Assembly (NCBI GenBank): GCA_007133065.1
Contig: SLNJ01000034.1
Location: forward strand, 1 to 64,000
Source: Opitutales bacterium
Lineage (GTDB): Bacteria > Verrucomicrobiota > Verrucomicrobiia > Opitutales > Oceanipulchritudinaceae
Length of the DNA: 64,000 nt
Direction: 5' to 3'
Each line of letters starts with the position of its first letter. The stretch's first letter is position 1. The position numbers and the translations under genes are program-made. This document shows positions 62,901-64,000 of this stretch, one piece after another. The notes beneath the pieces are model-generated. The model was not told where the DNA came from. It searched no databases and worked only from the letters and a program-made list of their open reading frames with translations.

Positions 62901-63424
62901 CGCGCCCGCTCGACCTCGTCCCGAAAACGCTGCAACTCCTGCACGGCACCGCGCGGCGACCGCGGCCGCGAGCGGAACCCCAGCTTCTCCTCAGCCGCCG
63001 CCAGGTCATACCCGCCCTGGCTGGCATGAGCGATTTTCGCCGCGAATTCGGAGTTGTCGTCCACAATCAACTCGTCCAGGGCAAGGTGGTATCGCAGGCG
63101 ATTCTCAACCGGGCCGATATCGAGCGCCGTGCCCGGCCTGCCGTCACGGGTGGAGACTACATGCCCCGCATCGATGTCAACGTGCCAGCGGGATTCGTTC
63201 TCGCGGAACCACCCCTCGAGCGTGGGCCGTGCCAGCCCAACCCGTCCCGGCCACAGGAGTTCCTGAATCACCAGCGCCGTTGTGCTCTTTCCCGATGCAT
63301 TCGGACCGTGGATCAGGGTGATTCCCGGGGAGAGATCCGTCAGTTCAAATCCCTCGCCGCGTCGTATCCGATCCCCGACGCGATCGATTCTAAGCTTCTC
63401 AAATTGAATGCTTCCTGCCGTCAT
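59927..63424 (-). CDS. SMC/Rad50-like ATPase with central membrane hairpin (YhaN-like)
   Basis: An ATPase of 1165 residues of the AAA_27/YhaN type, related to SbcC/Rad50. Walker A is at residues 40-47 ('GPNASGKST'), long coiled coils lie to either side of the centre, and the ABC-type signature 'HLSIGERVQ' (about 843) is followed by Walker B 'LPLLLDEAL' (about 867). At about 413-455 two adjacent membrane helices interrupt the coiled coil ('PIAAAAGAIVFLATVLAG', 'AWILAALFGPLVFGADWW'), so the tip may be anchored in the membrane. After the ATPase head, about 230 residues of a domain I do not recognise are appended ('LHRLLRLRIVTWFQLRTLMC', 'ETFINEVSALAATLNGDAAA'). It overlaps the partner gene by 4 bases. 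Confidence 0.85.
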   Translation of the reverse strand: MTAGSIQFEKLRIDRVGDRIRRGEGFELTDLSPGITLIHGPNASGKSTTALVIQELLWPGRVGLARPTLEGWFRENESRWHVDIDAGHVVSTRDGRPGTALDIGPVENRLRYHLALDELIVDDNSEFAAKIAHASQGGYDLAAAEEKLGFRSRPRSPRGAVQELQRFRDEVERARRRQMEIEQEAAHLETLRRDRKTAIEAHEELARLEKVRDYCLADEACGAIESKLGTIPEGVSRLRGDERARLDRIDEQMQANENHRDREEERIRRAATMLAETRLPESGIDPAVFRDVRSRVDRLKSVETELRGIEEKLEEAQVRERKAWQRLDGHIDRERLEGVDRVEIGELSPFARRVQHDRAEREVLDERRRRLEQSGPDEEGSLHDRDAITRGIALLSNWLASPEPAPASSGRVHWPIAAAAGAIVFLATVLAGVHHGAWILAALFGPLVFGADWWVRRRPAAERGTGARRVYQQDYESTDLPPPDSWQENAVADLLGRLVRLAHASEQEAERQRRLGELEVDGQSLAGREDELEAERARLADRLGIAIRVADEWLPLLVDNISAWQRSHDDVAVKTGQHKRITEERNTLLESINTAIGPHGYDRVDSAEAAAEAVRDLEARQKDYETASRERTEARRQLDESVAPELKRLASERRAILERLGLDDERAHQLDAWLKQRPEYEKLTGELAEKKAVRENQRRALAGHEHLLKMDRETLERKIQEQRDLAETRDNLTERIAGIERDIENAKRGNDLSDALRARDAAEANLARARDGNQRAVAGSVLTDWVREEAVERSRPEVFQRANELLARFTLGSLELTLDDRDDPPVFKARAGTEPARPVEHLSIGERVQTLMAVRLAFLERDERVRLPLLLDEALGTSDDARTDLIIDSVIAVAREGRQVFYFTAQHHEIAKWETRLARADVPHAVIDLAQVRRLSTAKNRPLETIAVESPEPIAPDGMDYEDYGHALGVPNLDPSSESIDQVHLWHLLDDAQALHRLLRLRIVTWFQLRTLMCQGGHGLVPEGDGIPHRASAAARAVEEACRLWRIGRGKPVDRAVLEDSGCVSETFINEVSALAATLNGDAAALIQELEAGRVSRWRKSNTEGLRAYFEENGYLANAVPLPPEELRVRVLAAVADDLAAERLNPEHVERILASLHGHAGVQPD

Positions 63425-64000
63425 GGCGTCTGCGCCATCAATTCGGTCAACAGGGCACGGGCCTGCGTTTCAATGTGACGCCGGGCCATCTCGTCCGTGA
63501 TGTCCCGCGGTTCGAGTTGTGAGAAGTCGCGATGCCGCTCGACCGCTTCCATCGCCTCGCGCGTCCGGCGGATCAACGTATTGATCGCATCCGAGGGTTC
63601 GGCTTTTTCCAGTTCGATCAGCACCCGGGCCACGGCACCGGGGGCGCTGCTGGTGCCGGCGTGCTCGGCAAGGTCGATCGGCGGCAACGTTTCCACTTCG
63701 ACCGCGTTGACATCCAGGGAGACCGTGTCGATCAGGAGCGACAGATCGTCGACCACCCGCTTTGAAACTGCGGGAACTCTGCTCGAAGCGGGTGTGCTCC
63801 CGGCCACCCGAAGCCGGAGACTGATGTGCGCGAGTTCCGGACCGGCTCGCTCGACGATCTCAGCCCCGCGTCTTCGAAGACCCTCCAACACCGCATGTTC
63901 AATGTGCTCGTCGTCCACGGTTCCGGTCAACTCGACCTCGCACGAGTCATACCACACGCTCGACAGCGGCCGGGGTTCGGGGACACCCATGCCGATCGTG
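63421..64000 (-). CDS. SbcD/YhaO-like metallophosphoesterase, C-terminal part
   Basis: The frame runs off the right edge of the window (5' end missing). The 193 residues seen contain the post-catalytic cap region of DNA-repair exonucleases ('SVWYDSCEVELTGTVDDEHI', 'HISLRLRVAGSTPASS'), and a helical tail that ends 'QARALLTELMAQTP'. The phosphoesterase motifs (D-x-H, GNHD) would lie upstream. Assignment rests on the tight coupling (ATGA overlap) with the SMC-like ATPase, as in sbcD-sbcC and yhaO-yhaN pairs. Confidence 0.7.
   Translation of the reverse strand, partial: TIGMGVPEPRPLSSVWYDSCEVELTGTVDDEHIEHAVLEGLRRRGAEIVERAGPELAHISLRLRVAGSTPASSRVPAVSKRVVDDLSLLIDTVSLDVNAVEVETLPPIDLAEHAGTSSAPGAVARVLIELEKAEPSDAINTLIRRTREAMEAVERHRDFSQLEPRDITDEMARRHIETQARALLTELMAQTP

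Overview
This is a GC-rich bacterial chromosome segment with no phage, plasmid or CRISPR signature, no rRNA and no tRNA that I can see. The gene content points to a heterotrophic, polysaccharide-using member of the PVC group or a neighbouring phylum (Verrucomicrobiota, Lentisphaerota, Kiritimatiellota or Hydrogenedentota). The clues are a DUF3604 protein, a DUF4838 protein, a GH106-like glycosidase, heparinase-like remains, URO-D-family and Gfo/Idh proteins, TIM-barrel sugar isomerases, and secreted proteins with Trp/Gly-rich 'GW..Y' C-terminal repeats. The phylum is an inference; the housekeeping genes (atpBEFHAGDC, menC-menE, nfo, trmB, a rodZ-like gene) show that this is chromosome.

Layout. 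(1) 1-6950 is a genomic scrapyard: a truncated IS4-type transposase, an SDR dehydrogenase, a MazG-like fragment, a DUF2442/DUF4160 pair, an isolated group II intron domain V-VI, a frameshifted HAD hydrolase, and a second group II intron (minus strand, about 3867-6949) into which an IS21-type element (4702-6827, istA truncated, istB) has inserted, with loss of most of the ribozyme and the N-terminal half of the reverse transcriptase. (2) 7156-17314 (+) is a run of ten metabolic genes: an acylating aldehyde dehydrogenase and a 4-hydroxy-2-oxovalerate-type aldolase with an SDR, then a Gfo/Idh oxidoreductase, a zinc-type alcohol dehydrogenase, another SDR, a split transketolase, and two TIM-barrel isomerase/epimerases. 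It reads as a catabolic route for an unusual sugar, polyol or sugar acid that ends in pyruvate plus an acyl-CoA; I do not recognise it as a described pathway. (3) 17723-29694 (-) holds endonuclease IV, a DUF3604 (PHP-like) protein, a nucleotide-sugar epimerase-like protein, two paralogous HEAT-repeat proteins with a heparinase remnant between them, and a large secreted LamG-like protein. (4) 30175-38186 holds an M14 carboxypeptidase, a URO-D-family protein, a GH106-like glycosidase, an MFS transporter and a RodZ-like HTH-membrane protein.

(5) 38263-44939 (-) is a complete F-type ATP synthase operon in the order a-c-b-delta-alpha-gamma-beta-epsilon. (6) 45074-50465 holds a small membrane protein, two NfeD-family proteins (one with a ClpP-like protease domain), menE and menC for menaquinone synthesis, and trmB. 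(7) 50909-55007 is the ybbP-ybbA-like ABC exporter, divergent from a tesA-like SGNH esterase, the same neighbourhood as in Escherichia coli. (8) 55172-64000 holds a secreted DUF4838 protein, a two-SH3 protein, an AT-rich non-coding island with a strong terminator, an aldose-1-epimerase-like protein, and an SbcCD/YhaN-YhaO-like pair: a 1165-residue SMC-like ATPase with a central membrane hairpin, overlapped by the C-terminal part of its partner.

Intergenic regions carry several dispersed, hairpin-rich repeat families, some overlapping gene ends, and one 42-bp dyad between divergent secreted-protein genes. The most interesting items are the nested group II intron/IS21 wreck, the 10-kb aldolase/transketolase cluster, the membrane-tethered SMC-like ATPase, and the hidden repeat and RNA elements.
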